Source: an uncultured Bacilli bacterium
Lineage (GTDB): Bacteria; Bacillota_I; Bacilli_A; RF39; UBA660
NCBI GenBank assembly: GCA_910584165.1
Contig: CAJTZU010000001.1
Span: 558,001 to 622,000 of the forward strand
Direction: 5' to 3'
DNA length: 64,000 nt
This document shows, piece by piece, positions 24,722 to 33,025 of the stretch. A program made the translations under genes and the position numbers. Below the pieces are notes generated by a model that worked only from the letters and a program-made list of their open reading frames with translations, had not been told where the DNA came from and searched no databases. Position 1 is the first letter of the stretch, and each line of letters begins with the position of its first letter.

Positions 24722-25480
24722 TTAATGTTCATTATTAGAAATTACTGGTAAATCATTTATATTCGTTACTTTTTTATCTTCACCAGTTTTCGAATCTTTT
24801 TCAGGTAAATATTCCACAGTAATTACAAAGGAAATTACTGTTAAAAGAATAACAATTCCATACATTACTTTACTAGTTGTACTTCCCATTCCCTTATTTT
24901 CAAACAGATTACTAAAGAAAACTAATAAAGTCATGCCTATCCAAATAATAAATAAACAAAATACAAATACCCATTCTCTATCCATTTTAACAATAACTTC
25001 TATCATTGCTGCTACTATAGAAAATGATAAAATGACAGCTAATACATTTCCCCACATTCCATCTAATTGCTTATTAACATTTGCTAATTTATCAACACTT
25101 TCTTTATAATCTTTTTTTATGTTTCCTAGTTCTTTTAAAGTTTGTGACTTACTTTTTTCATTTATCATTTCAAGATATATAAATCTAATATTTGATACTT
25201 TTAAAAATTCATTTAAAACATTAGATGGAATACCATCTCTTTTTTCGTAAGCTGATAGCACAAATTCTAATTCTTCTTGTAATTCCTTAGAAAGATTTTT
25301 AAGTTTATTTTCACTTACTTTTCTTTGTTGACTATAAAAGGTATATTTTTTACTAATATTTTTTAGTTTCTCTAAACAATCCTTATCTACATCTTCATCG
25401 TTTTTTGTTGGTTTTAAACTGGCAATATTTAACGATTTTAATAGTTTTTCAACTTCTAAATCATGTGTATTATTTTTCAA
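24722..25480 (-). CDS. membrane protein coupled to the Panacea protein; candidate toxin
   Basis: 252 residues with TTG start at 25480, overlapping the Panacea gene by 11 bases. Charged coiled-coil N-terminal half (about 30-140), then three membrane helices (about 146-166, 172-192, 205-225) and a short hydrophilic tail. No enzymatic motif. Panacea proteins are antitoxins whose partners are encoded next door and include membrane toxins, so by position this is the probable toxin. This rests on context only. Confidence 0.6.
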   Translation of the reverse strand: MKNNTHDLEVEKLLKSLNIASLKPTKNDEDVDKDCLEKLKNISKKYTFYSQQRKVSENKLKNLSKELQEELEFVLSAYEKRDGIPSNVLNEFLKVSNIRFIYLEMINEKSKSQTLKELGNIKKDYKESVDKLANVNKQLDGMWGNVLAVILSFSIVAAMIEVIVKMDREWVFVFCLFIIWIGMTLLVFFSNLFENKGMGSTTSKVMYGIVILLTVISFVITVEYLPEKDSKTGEDKKVTNINDLPVISNNEH

Positions 25481-25955
25481 CTTTAATTTTTTCTCTTAAC
25501 CAAATTTTTGTTTCTTTTTTAGAAACAATTTGATTAGACTCCTCTTCGATATTATTTTTTATATGATACCAAGGTGAACCTTGTTCATGGGTTAATTCCA
25601 CCAATTCATAAGCGCTCCAACCACTAAAAACTTTAAATAATACCTCAACAAAAACTTTATTTATATTTGGAAAATTTATTATTTTCTTTCTTTTTTCTTC
25701 TGTTAGTTCTATATTTTCATTTCCACATTCTTTATAATAATCATAAAGTTCTTTACAAACTGGGCCTAAATTCCAAGCAAAAAATTCTTGTTCAAATAAA
25801 TAGTCTTCATCTGTAAGAACCATATATAACCCTTCCATAAAGTACATTAATTTTTGAAGTTTAAGATTAGTTATAGATTCCCCATTTTGATTAAAATAAT
25901 CAATTACATAATAAGAGTTAATTATAATATCTCTTTCAATATCCATTTCCTTCAT
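25470..25955 (-). CDS. Panacea-domain (SocA/GepA, DUF4065) protein; candidate antitoxin
   Basis: 161 residues with the Panacea signature: INSYYVIDYFN, then ITNLKLQKLMYFMEGLYM, FFAWNLGPVCKELYDYYK, and the later LVELTHEQGSPWYH. Panacea domains act as antitoxins or protease adaptors (SocA) against very diverse toxins. The gene is promoter-proximal and overlaps the downstream membrane-protein gene, the usual antitoxin-first order. Start ATG 25955 lacks a strong ribosome-binding site; ATG 25946 is an alternative. Confidence 0.88.
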   Translation of the reverse strand: MKEMDIERDIIINSYYVIDYFNQNGESITNLKLQKLMYFMEGLYMVLTDEDYLFEQEFFAWNLGPVCKELYDYYKECGNENIELTEEKRKKIINFPNINKVFVEVLFKVFSGWSAYELVELTHEQGSPWYHIKNNIEEESNQIVSKKETKIWLREKIKVEK

Positions 25956-25990
25956 ATATTCACACTTCTATCCTAAACTTTGTTACTTAA

Positions 25991-25999
25991 ATCATACCA
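25991..25999 (-). promoter_or_regulatory. extended -10 promoter of the Panacea operon
   Basis: Minus strand TGGTATGAT (TGn plus TATGAT at 25991-25996). A TTGACA lies only 9 bases upstream of it and is therefore not its -35. Confidence 0.5.
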
Positions 26000-26113
26000 T
26001 AAACTTGTCAAATAGAAAAGCGTTTTCCAAAAAATCATCAATACTATACACCTCACTTAAGTACTAGTATCTACTACTACTATATCGAAAAAAGTCGATT
26101 TTTATTCTTCTAA

Positions 26114-26806
26114 TTATTTTTTTAATTTTCCCTGTTTTAATAATCCTAATAAATAAAGATTTTGACTAGAAGTTCCTCTATAATTTTCTATTCCGTTACT
26201 AATAGCTATCTTTTTCCTATTGGAAAAAGAACTATCAATCTGTAATTTATTTAAAGCATTTACGATAGAAACACCTATATAATTAGATTTTGGATAATAA
26301 GATTCATTCTTATCTATTCTATTCCAATGATAAGATGATTTTACTACTTTAACATCCTTATCTAAATAAAGAGCTTTTGTAATATCATACTGGTGATAAA
26401 TACACCAATAACCATAAGGATTTTTATACCAACCTTTTCCTTTAAATTTTCCTTTAGATACTGCGATATGAATATGGCTACCAGTTACTTTTCCTTTTTT
26501 ACCTGGTTGATAATAAATTTCTCCCTGTTTTATAACTTGTCCTACTTTTAAATCAGAGATATCATTATCATGTAAAGTCATAACAGTCATATAATCCATA
26601 GTACCATCTGCATATTCTACCTTTTCTAAAGATTCTAACCATACAGCATTACAACTTTCATAAATTCTTTTAATTCTTCCAGTAAAAGGAGCTTTTAAAT
26701 AACTTAATCTAGAAATATCAATAGCGTAGTCTCCTCTATGAGAATAACTGCCATTCATTTCTTGTGAAATATATAATTTATCAATACTTAATATTGCTTT
26801 TTCCAT
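26114..26806 (-). CDS. phage-type endolysin, M23 (LytM) peptidase
   Basis: 230 residues, no signal peptide. The M23 peptidase core shows HRGDYAID (H and D zinc ligands), a middle VMTLHDN and SHIHIAV (third ligand), in the usual order. A C-terminal segment (about 165-228, SNYIGVSIVNALNKLQIDSSFSNRKKIA...) looks like a small wall-binding repeat. Lack of a signal and direct overlap with a holin-like gene make it an endolysin rather than a housekeeping hydrolase. AGGAGTATTTAC precedes the ATG. Confidence 0.88.
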   Translation of the reverse strand: MEKAILSIDKLYISQEMNGSYSHRGDYAIDISRLSYLKAPFTGRIKRIYESCNAVWLESLEKVEYADGTMDYMTVMTLHDNDISDLKVGQVIKQGEIYYQPGKKGKVTGSHIHIAVSKGKFKGKGWYKNPYGYWCIYHQYDITKALYLDKDVKVVKSSYHWNRIDKNESYYPKSNYIGVSIVNALNKLQIDSSFSNRKKIAISNGIENYRGTSSQNLYLLGLLKQGKLKK

Positions 26807-26999
26807 GTAAATACTCCTGAATTAAATTGAGAACTGCACTAATCCCCATCGCAATACCACCAATAATCATATTCTTTACGATATCTAAATCACTAAAATT
26901 ATTCATACTTGGTAGTGTTACTAATAAAGAGGCTAAAAACCCCTCTATAAACGTTTTTAATATCTTACCAACTAAATTGTCGTTCAAAATCTTTTTCAT
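26781..26999 (-). CDS. holin-like small membrane protein
   Basis: 72 residues from ATG 26999 (GGTGATAGAA upstream). Two membrane helices (about 15-31 and 42-60; FIEGFLASLLVTLP, NMIIGGIAMGISAVLNLI) and a charged C-terminus are the layout of small phage holins. It overlaps the preceding gene by 35 bases and the endolysin by 26, the compact nesting typical of lysis cassettes. Holin function is inferred from layout and position. Confidence 0.7.
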   Translation of the reverse strand: MKKILNDNLVGKILKTFIEGFLASLLVTLPSMNNFSDLDIVKNMIIGGIAMGISAVLNLIQEYLHGKSNIKY

Positions 27000-27297
27000 T
27001 TCTATCACCATCCTTTAATACATCTGGAAGCCTATATATTTCTTTCATTAAATTAGTCGCATATCCATTACCACCTAACTTATGATAATTAGAATAAATC
27101 AAACTAACATTTTCTTTCATATAACTAGGACAATACCCTAATTTAGAATAATTCTCATAAATACGTACTATTTCATTTCTAAGTAAAGCCTTCACTCCAT
27201 TTTTCACACCCACATATTCTTTTAACATATAAATCACACCTGTTGTTACAGCAGTAAATAATATCTCTAACCAATACTTTATAATAAATTCAATCAT
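26965..27297 (-). CDS. phage-like membrane protein of the lysis cassette
   Basis: 110 residues with one N-terminal helix (about 5-27, IIKYWLEILFTAVTTGVIYML) and a cytosolic helical region (ALLRNEIVRIYENYSKLGY...). Proteins of this type precede the holin in several Firmicutes prophages as I recall; function there is unclear, perhaps holin regulation. GGAGGTGAGTT, a near-perfect ribosome-binding site, precedes the ATG. First gene of the three-gene lysis cassette, 14 bases after a terminator. Confidence 0.7.
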   Translation of the reverse strand: MIEFIIKYWLEILFTAVTTGVIYMLKEYVGVKNGVKALLRNEIVRIYENYSKLGYCPSYMKENVSLIYSNYHKLGGNGYATNLMKEIYRLPDVLKDGDRNEKDFERQFSW

Positions 27298-27310
27298 AAC
27301 TCACCTCCAT

Positions 27311-27337
27311 AAAAAAGAAGATAGTTTCCTATCTTCT
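27311..27337 (-). terminator. terminator between candidate immunity genes and lysis cassette
   Basis: AGAAGATAG/CTATCTTCT, GAAA tetraloop, T6 on the minus strand: a strong terminator. The lysis cassette would need readthrough or an own promoter; no promoter fits in the 14-base gap. Confidence 0.9.
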
Positions 27338-27977
27338 ATAATTTAATACCATATTTTTCTAACAGTATCTTTTTATTTCTTTTAGACTTCCCTATTAATA
27401 TATCTTTATTTTTAAAAACTAATATATCTATCAATTTATCAGAATAATAACTATCTTTTCTTAAATCAAAACTATACTTTTTACCACTTTTCAATACCAC
27501 ATATAATTTTTTACAAAGATAAAAACCATTAAATTGAACATTTACATACCCAAACTCTGGTAAAGACGATACGCCAATTTTAAACCCAACTAATACAATA
27601 TCTTGATATTCTAAAATAGAAAACTTAGAATGGAGAAAAAATATATAATTCTCTGTAACAATATAATTACGCTCTTGGTACGCTAAAACATTTTTTAATT
27701 CTTCATTAATTATATCAATTTGATTTTGCGATATCGTTTTAATATATTTCTTAAAAGCAATTAAATAATCTATACTTTCAACTATTTTATAAAAAAAGAA
27801 ACAAAAATAAAGAAAGAAAGTTATCCAAACAATTAACGAAATAAAATTAAAATAAAAACCACCAACAAATATGAATGCTACTATAAGAAAAATCAAAAAA
27901 ATACAAACCCAAAAACCAATATTAATCATATAATTCTTTTTTTGATTATTCACTAAATTCTTATAATTCATTTCCAT
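27336..27977 (-). CDS. membrane protein with PH-like cytosolic domain; candidate immunity protein
   Basis: 213 residues. Two membrane helices (about 18-40 and 44-65) are followed by a beta-rich cytosolic domain (NYIVTENYIFFLHSKFSILEYQDIVLVG) that looks PH-like, similar to the YcxB pattern. AGAGGTTATATT precedes the ATG. Last gene of the island's small-gene series. An immunity role is inferred from position only. Confidence 0.55.
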   Translation of the reverse strand: MEMNYKNLVNNQKKNYMINIGFWVCIFLIFLIVAFIFVGGFYFNFISLIVWITFFLYFCFFFYKIVESIDYLIAFKKYIKTISQNQIDIINEELKNVLAYQERNYIVTENYIFFLHSKFSILEYQDIVLVGFKIGVSSLPEFGYVNVQFNGFYLCKKLYVVLKSGKKYSFDLRKDSYYSDKLIDILVFKNKDILIGKSKRNKKILLEKYGIKL

Positions 27978-28059
27978 AATATAACCTCTATTTTTACATT
28001 CTTTTTTTCTAATAACAATTATTTAATATTTCTGTATCATTATTTTCATTTATTCAATT

Positions 28060-28545
28060 TTAATAATCTTCACAAGTATAAGAAGGATCAGAATTTACCA
28101 TCTTATTTTTTATATAATCATAGGATACTGTTTTACCTTTTAAACTTGTATATTTTAGTGATTCATCGTCTAATTCTGAAACTATTACCTTCAATTTAGA
28201 AATTACACTCTTACCATCATTACTTTTTTCAACATTGCAACTAAATCCTGATAAATTCTTCGCATCATTACATGAGCCTTTGTGCATTTCATACTGATTA
28301 TTAGCAAAATCCATATTAGAACCATAGTCTACAACTAATGTTTGCTCATACGATTCTAAATAATAATCTTTATGAAAATAAAAAATAATTGTATCATTAG
28401 AAGTATAAGAATCTGTTTGAACCTTAGAAGTACAATTTAAAACTTTTGTTTTTTCTACTGTCATTTTTACTTTAACACAACTTTTTACGCAAAAAACAAT
28501 AATAATTATTAATATCAGTATAATAATTTTTTTCAAAATTTTCAT
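28060..28545 (-). CDS. membrane-anchored lipoprotein-like protein, paralogue C
   Basis: 161 residues with an N-terminal hydrophobic anchor (residues 3-22, ending FCVKSC). The outside domain shares a pattern with the proteins at 31558-32058 and 33674-34144: an early LNC, IIFYFHKDYYLESY, TLVVDYGSN, a CNDAKNLSGFSC pair and a C-terminal TCED. AAGGATAGAACT precedes the ATG. Three paralogues in one island suggest repeated module acquisition. Family not recognised. Confidence 0.65.
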   Translation of the reverse strand: MKILKKIIILILIIIIVFCVKSCVKVKMTVEKTKVLNCTSKVQTDSYTSNDTIIFYFHKDYYLESYEQTLVVDYGSNMDFANNQYEMHKGSCNDAKNLSGFSCNVEKSNDGKSVISKLKVIVSELDDESLKYTSLKGKTVSYDYIKNKMVNSDPSYTCEDY

Positions 28546-28571
28546 AGTTCTATCCTTTCACTCAATATCTT

Positions 28572-29072
28572 TTATGAAACGGACTCATAATAATATAAAA
28601 CTTCATTATCTGAATCATATACTATAATAATATAGCTAGAACCGTTTTCAGGTACAATACTATAATCGTCTTTAATATTTTTCTTTATATCTAAAAAAAA
28701 CCAATAACCATTCTCTATTTTATTTTGAATTTTTTTATCTCTATCCCAATAATATATACTTCCATCATAGCTAACATATTCACCATATAAGGACATTCGA
28801 AAGTTTTCTGGCACTGGCATTTCATTCCATTTTTGCTTTTTGATTTGTTCAAGAATATAATTTGGATCTTTTTTACAATCTATACTGGCCAGTCTAGAAC
28901 CGTCTAACCACACAAATCCATCATCAACCATAGATAAAGGATATTTAAATGTACCAACATCTGTATATTTAAATATTAGTGTCTTTATAGTAAATTGATT
29001 ATGTTTAGGAACCAAAAACTTCCAATATATTATTATTAAAATTACTAAAAGTAAGATTTGCTTTTTATTCAT
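28572..29072 (-). CDS. N-terminally anchored hypothetical protein; candidate immunity protein
   Basis: 166 residues from ATG 29072 (GGAGATTAT upstream; the in-frame start at 29099 overlaps the previous gene and is less likely). One N-terminal membrane helix (ILLLVILIIIYWKF) and a Trp/Tyr-rich outside domain (DDGFVWLDGSRLAS... GEYVSYDGSIYYWDRD...). Lies between two other small genes behind the headless Rhs cassette. Family not recognised. Confidence 0.55.
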   Translation of the reverse strand: MNKKQILLLVILIIIYWKFLVPKHNQFTIKTLIFKYTDVGTFKYPLSMVDDGFVWLDGSRLASIDCKKDPNYILEQIKKQKWNEMPVPENFRMSLYGEYVSYDGSIYYWDRDKKIQNKIENGYWFFLDIKKNIKDDYSIVPENGSSYIIIVYDSDNEVLYYYESVS

Positions 29073-29091
29073 ATAATCTCCAAATACTAAT

Positions 29092-29634
29092 TTAATCATC
29101 TATTTCATTACATTCTAATTTTTTCTCATTTAAATCAAAATCACCATAAAACTCTAATCCAATAAATTTTAAATATTCATATTCTTCTATATTTTCACAG
29201 TATACATAGGATTCTTCATCAATACTATAACTTTCAAACCAATAATAACCATCTTTTATAAAACAAATGTCTTCTGGAAACTGTGGTTTTTTTCTTCCAT
29301 AAATATTTGTTATAGAAAGTAAGTATTCTTTTAATTTTAAACTAAAATGGAAATAATAATGTTTTTGCCAAACATCAACTTTTGGATGATTTAAATAATA
29401 CATTTTTTGAATTTCAATAGAAGGCAAAATCATAGTTTTGTCATAAGTTACAATTTTTATTAAACTCGCAGGGTCTATATTTAACAATTTATTTATAGTT
29501 AAATTAAGAGTCTCTAATTTTTTTTCATCCAAACCAAAGTTGCTTAACGTAACTCTCAATATCAAATCTTTATTATATGCATAATCTATAAACTTCTTAT
29601 AAATATCATCTTTAATAACATTTTTTATTTCCAT
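29092..29634 (-). CDS. candidate immunity protein for the headless Rhs tip
   Basis: 180 residues, acidic, no signal or membrane segment, so cytosolic (WFESYSIDEESYVYCENIEEYEYL near the C-terminus). It starts 12 bases after the stop of the Rhs tip cassette and has a strong AAGGAGGATAAAAA site. Cytosolic immunity proteins directly behind the toxin tip are the rule in polymorphic toxin systems; no named immunity family was recognised. Confidence 0.6.
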   Translation of the reverse strand: MEIKNVIKDDIYKKFIDYAYNKDLILRVTLSNFGLDEKKLETLNLTINKLLNIDPASLIKIVTYDKTMILPSIEIQKMYYLNHPKVDVWQKHYYFHFSLKLKEYLLSITNIYGRKKPQFPEDICFIKDGYYWFESYSIDEESYVYCENIEEYEYLKFIGLEFYGDFDLNEKKLECNEIDD

Positions 29635-29646
29635 TTTTTATCCTCC

Positions 29647-30498
29647 TTATGGTAAGTACCAAATGTGGGAATGGCTATTTTCTGGATGATAATGTGGATA
29701 GTACCCACGTTTTCCCTCATTATGCCAATGCCATTTTGGGGGACGTCCAAAAAATACAGCCACTTCAAGTGCATATTCTTGAGTATCACAGAACAAATCA
29801 TTTCCCATACTTATCCAAAGTACTGACTGTTCATAATTGAAGTACAAATCTCCCATTACAACATCTCCTAATTTAGGTCTTCTATATGCATCTGTACATA
29901 TCTTTTTATTAAAAAAAGAATCATACTCAGATTTTGCTTCATCTATATAACTAACATCAGGAATTGATAAAGACATAGAAAGAACACTAAATCCCAATAT
30001 ATCTGTTAAAATAGCACTAGTATTAACAGTAAGACTAGATGGCAATGCTATTGATTGATTTAATGTTTTAAATTCTTTTTTACTATTAATATTATTTTTT
30101 AAATCACTTTTCATTTTAGATAATTTATTTATTGTAATAAAAAGTTTTTTGTTCTTTATAAGAAAGCGTTTAAAATTTTCAAAAAGAAAACTAAACCAAG
30201 AATTTCCGTTTGAATCTTTTCTTTTAACTGGATTATTACTACAATAAGCATAAAGATTATAAGATAGAATATCTTTATTAGCTCCTATAATACCATCTGC
30301 ATTTAAGAATCTTCCCCATATAGGATTATAGTATCTACTGTTTAAATAATAAAATCCTGTTTCTTTATCATAATAATAACTTCTATATCTATATGGATTT
30401 ATACTTGCTATTTCTAGATTACCTGTAGTTGTTACATTTCCCCATGTATCATAATAGTAATTTAAAATTATTATTTCTTTTATTTTAGCAAGTATTTG
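29647..30498 (-). pseudogene. headless Rhs C-terminal cassette: core fragment plus distinct tip
   Basis: An open frame of 283 codons with no usable start codon before ATG 30114. Codons at 30498-30205 encode the end of an Rhs core (YYYDTWGNV, YRYRSYYYDKETGFYYLNSR, YNPIWGRFLNAD, NLYAYCSNNPVKRKDSNG), nearly identical to that of the large Rhs gene. The following 185 codons (30204-29647) encode a different tip with a hydrophobic stretch and a His/Trp-rich end (RPPKWHWHNEG, GYYPHYHPENSHSHIWYLP) that looks nuclease-like. I read it as a silent or displaced toxin tip. A shorter protein from ATG 30114 (155 residues) is conceivable, but no ribosome-binding site precedes it. Confidence 0.8.
30205..30460 (-). 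repeat. Rhs core repeat, copy 2 (homologous to 34733-35010)
   Basis: At nucleotide level this stretch closely matches the 3' part of the large Rhs gene, e.g. around AAGAATCTTCCCCATATAGG versus the same with one change in the other copy. Both are in the same orientation about 4.5 kb apart, so recombination between them would swap the tips and delete the genes between. Confidence 0.8.
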
Positions 30499-30510
30499 CT
30501 AGATACAATC

Positions 30511-30685
30511 TTATTTACAGTCTATTACTTTTGTTTTAAATACAATATCACCTAGTTTTATATTAGCAATAAAAATTGATAAAAAATCAGCCACAAATAG
30601 AATTGGATCAAATATATTTCTTAGTATAATAATATAAAATATACCAATCTATCAAAGATGTCAAGATTCGTTTAGCCTTAAGCAT
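30511..30685 (-). pseudogene. frameshifted remnant of a small RDD-family membrane gene
   Basis: ATG 30685 follows AAGGGTGATAAAT and starts MLKAKRILTSLIDWYILYYY, RDD-like, then the frame hits a stop. The +1 frame continues ILRNIFDPILFVADFLSIF...KTKVIDCK to a stop at 30511. The two parts together make a shortened RDD-type protein. Its intact relative may be the gene at 31074-31469. Confidence 0.55.
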
Positions 30686-30699
30686 ATTTATCACCCTTC

Positions 30700-31054
30700 T
30701 TAGTCGAATGCATAAAATTCATCTTCTCGTTTAAAAACTTCTGACTTTGACATTGTATCTAAATCAAGGTATTCTTCATACTCTTTATTTTTCATGTCAT
30801 AAATAAAATAAACAAACTCATGTTCAAAATTAATTCCAGATTTAAAATATCCTATAAGATATATTTTTTGTTTAGTTTCTAAATATTTTGTAACATAAAT
30901 TCCTGAATATTTTTGGCAATCTAAAAAATATTCTTTTGAATTAGTCCTATAAATATGAACTGTACAATCCCCAAAGCATTTGACTGTATCTACAGTTTTT
31001 GGCTCATATATAAAGAATAATTAACTTATAGAAGATTTTTTTTAATATCTTCAC
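30700..31054 (-). pseudogene. frameshifted remnant of a signal-anchored protein gene
   Basis: From GTG 31054 (GAGG just upstream) one frame gives a basic-hydrophobic leader (VKILKKIFYKLIILYI) and stops. From 31020 another frame runs 106 codons (YEPKTVDTVKCFGDCTVHIY...ending EDEFYAFD) with no start codon. Joining them gives a plausible anchored protein, so a frameshift near 31005 is inferred. Probably a dead immunity-type gene. Confidence 0.5.
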
Positions 31055-31073
31055 ATCCTCAACAATTTAAACA

Positions 31074-31469
31074 CTATTTTTGATAATTTCGTGCCTCCGT
31101 TTTATATATATAATCAGCTAGTTCCTTTCCAGATACTAAAATAAGTATAAAATCATATGCAAAAAATAAAACTTCAATCCTACTCCTTTTAATTAATGTT
31201 TTTATGTCAGTTCTTCCACCATCTGATTCATTATAAATTGCTAATTTAAATATCCTTTTTCCTAAACTCCTACCCTTCATAATATAATCTCTTCGACTAA
31301 ATAAATAATAAACTAAAATAAACATAACTATTGATAAAAATTCTTTAAAAAAAGTTGAAGAATGTATAATAAAAATTTCCAATAGCTTTCCTAAAAAAAC
31401 AATACTATAAAATATTAAAAGGAAATCGAAATAATAGGCCAATATTTTTCTTAACTTTAAATTTTTCAT
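31074..31469 (-). CDS. RDD-family membrane protein
   Basis: 131 residues with three hydrophobic segments and the RDD pattern: RKILAYYFDFLLI near the N-terminus (Arg ... Asp), GRSLGKRIFKLAI in the middle, and a C-terminal helix (VLFFAYDFILILVS). RDD proteins are small multi-pass proteins of unclear, perhaps transport-related, function. GAGGTAATAGAAT precedes the ATG. In this island it may serve as a membrane immunity protein; that is inference. Confidence 0.75.
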   Translation of the reverse strand: MKNLKLRKILAYYFDFLLIFYSIVFLGKLLEIFIIHSSTFFKEFLSIVMFILVYYLFSRRDYIMKGRSLGKRIFKLAIYNESDGGRTDIKTLIKRSRIEVLFFAYDFILILVSGKELADYIYKTEARNYQK

Positions 31470-31557
31470 ATTCTATTACCTCTTTTTTATCACTATTTGT
31501 TATTTCAACTACTCTTACTTTAACCTTAGAATATCCTATGAATTTTCAAATTCATTG

Positions 31558-32058
31558 TTATTCACACTTCCAAGGACTATCTGAATTTTTGAACCCATCA
31601 TAAATTTGATTATAGGACAAATCTTTAAGATTTTCTAAATTATCTGCAAGTTCTGTTCCTTCTTCTAATTCTTTCAAAACTACCTCTAATTCAACAACTA
31701 AATTATTATCATCATTATTTTTTATAGAACAATGTACTCCTGATAAATCTTTTAAATCATTACACGTTTTTATAGCACTATTATAATTTTTTTCACCATA
31801 GTTAATAGCTTCTATCGATTTATAGTCAAAGGACACTGTTTGAATATATTTTGTTAATTTTTCAGAATTTTTGTCATCAAAATAAAAAGTTCGAGATTCA
31901 CTAATAGAAATACCTTCACTTTCATTAGTTGCTTTTATTTTACACGATAAAATTTTTTCTTCCTTGTCATTTTCAGCATCTTTCTTTTTTTGCAAAGTAC
32001 AACCTAAATTTGTAATACCTAGTATTAATACTAATATAATAAATAACTTTTTTTTCAT
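31558..32058 (-). CDS. lipoprotein, paralogue B
   Basis: 166 residues with a lipoprotein signal (ILGITNLGC, cysteine at about 20). The mature domain shares with paralogues A and C a C-x-(n) start, RTFYFDDKNSEKL, VSFDYKS, CNDLKDLSGVHC and a C-terminal WKCE. GGAGTAGTT precedes the ATG. Position among candidate immunity genes suggests a role at the outer membrane face against a secreted toxin tip; unproven. Confidence 0.7.
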   Translation of the reverse strand: MKKKLFIILVLILGITNLGCTLQKKKDAENDKEEKILSCKIKATNESEGISISESRTFYFDDKNSEKLTKYIQTVSFDYKSIEAINYGEKNYNSAIKTCNDLKDLSGVHCSIKNNDDNNLVVELEVVLKELEEGTELADNLENLKDLSYNQIYDGFKNSDSPWKCE

Positions 32059-32077
32059 AACTACTCCAATTTATTAA

Positions 32078-32530
32078 CTAATCATAATAAGGATTAAATC
32101 TTTTTCTTACATTATCATCAGAACTAATTAATTCAATATCATTAAAACCATTTTCTATTGCATTATTATATATTATTTTTAACAATTTATCATCTTTACA
32201 ATAAATATCTACAAAACTAACATCTGTAATAAAAAGAATTAATAAACAATCACTCTTCATGAAATCCATATAATTAGAAATATTAAAGTTCATATTTCCA
32301 TTACTCTTATATAAACGAATATCTGCAAAAATTGGATAATGTGTTTCTTGAATTTTTTGAAAAAAATTTTTTTCATCATAAATAGACTCTGTAAAGAAAG
32401 TATCTCCATAAATCTCTAATACTTCCTGTTCCTCACCAATTTTCCAAAGACAATCTTTAAATTCAATCCCCTTTAGAATTTGAAATAAATAATTATTCCA
32501 CTCATTTGGAATACAAAATTTTATTCTCAC
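32078..32530 (-). CDS. DUF2691-like cytosolic protein, copy 2
   Basis: 150 residues with GTG start at 32530 (GGTGA six bases upstream). The N-terminus IKFCIPNEWNNYLFQILKGI and the later FADIRLYKS and LLILFITDVSFVDIYCKDD match the general pattern I associate with DUF2691, small Firmicutes proteins of unknown role. It is related to the next gene (same LLILFITDV/LMLLISDI block), so the pair probably arose by duplication. Candidate immunity protein by context. Confidence 0.6.
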   Translation of the reverse strand: MRIKFCIPNEWNNYLFQILKGIEFKDCLWKIGEEQEVLEIYGDTFFTESIYDEKNFFQKIQETHYPIFADIRLYKSNGNMNFNISNYMDFMKSDCLLILFITDVSFVDIYCKDDKLLKIIYNNAIENGFNDIELISSDDNVRKRFNPYYD

Positions 32531-32546
32531 ATTTTTTCACCAACTT

Positions 32547-32972
32547 TTAATTTACTCTCATAATTACTCGATTATCTTTTTCTTCTGTTTTAATTTCTAT
32601 ATTTTCTATTTTACTATTTAAAATAGAATTCAATATCTTTTTATCTTTACTATAAACTTCTATAGTTCTAATATCAGATATCAATAACATCAATTGACAA
32701 TCACTATCTTTATATTCAGAATAAGTTTTAATTGGTTTAACCATAGATTCTTTTAAATATACTTGAACATTTAAAAATATTATTAAATCTAAGTTTTCCC
32801 ATATCTTTTTAAAATCATCACCACTATATTTCTTATCTAATATAAGATTACAATTATTAGAAACAATTTCATCTTCTATAATTTGCCATTCATAATTTGA
32901 AATCATAAAAGATTCAAAAAGTTTTTCCAATTTCCTACTTTCTTCATTCCATTCAAATTCTAATCCAATCAT
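32547..32972 (-). CDS. DUF2691-like cytosolic protein, copy 1
   Basis: 141 residues from ATG 32972 (MIGLEFEWNEESRK). A TTG at 32996 is an alternative, but the methionine fits the family start better. Shares with copy 2 the NLDLIIFLNVQVYL and DCQLMLLISDIRTIEVYSKDKK regions. No signal peptide or membrane helix. Lies 16 bases before copy 2. Function unknown. Confidence 0.6.
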   Translation of the reverse strand: MIGLEFEWNEESRKLEKLFESFMISNYEWQIIEDEIVSNNCNLILDKKYSGDDFKKIWENLDLIIFLNVQVYLKESMVKPIKTYSEYKDSDCQLMLLISDIRTIEVYSKDKKILNSILNSKIENIEIKTEEKDNRVIMRVN

Positions 32973-33025
32973 ACTACCATTTTCTATAAATAACAAATCT
33001 CTATTTTAAATATTTCATAAAATAA

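Noticed and set aside
26040..26113. ACTAGTATCTACTACTACTATATCG stretch behind the endolysin as a possible attachment site
   Set aside because: A 9-base match (CTTAAGTGA) to 42136-42285 is the only similarity found; too short to call att sites, and no integrase or tRNA is present. The ATCGA/TCGAT hairpin is too weak to call a terminator.
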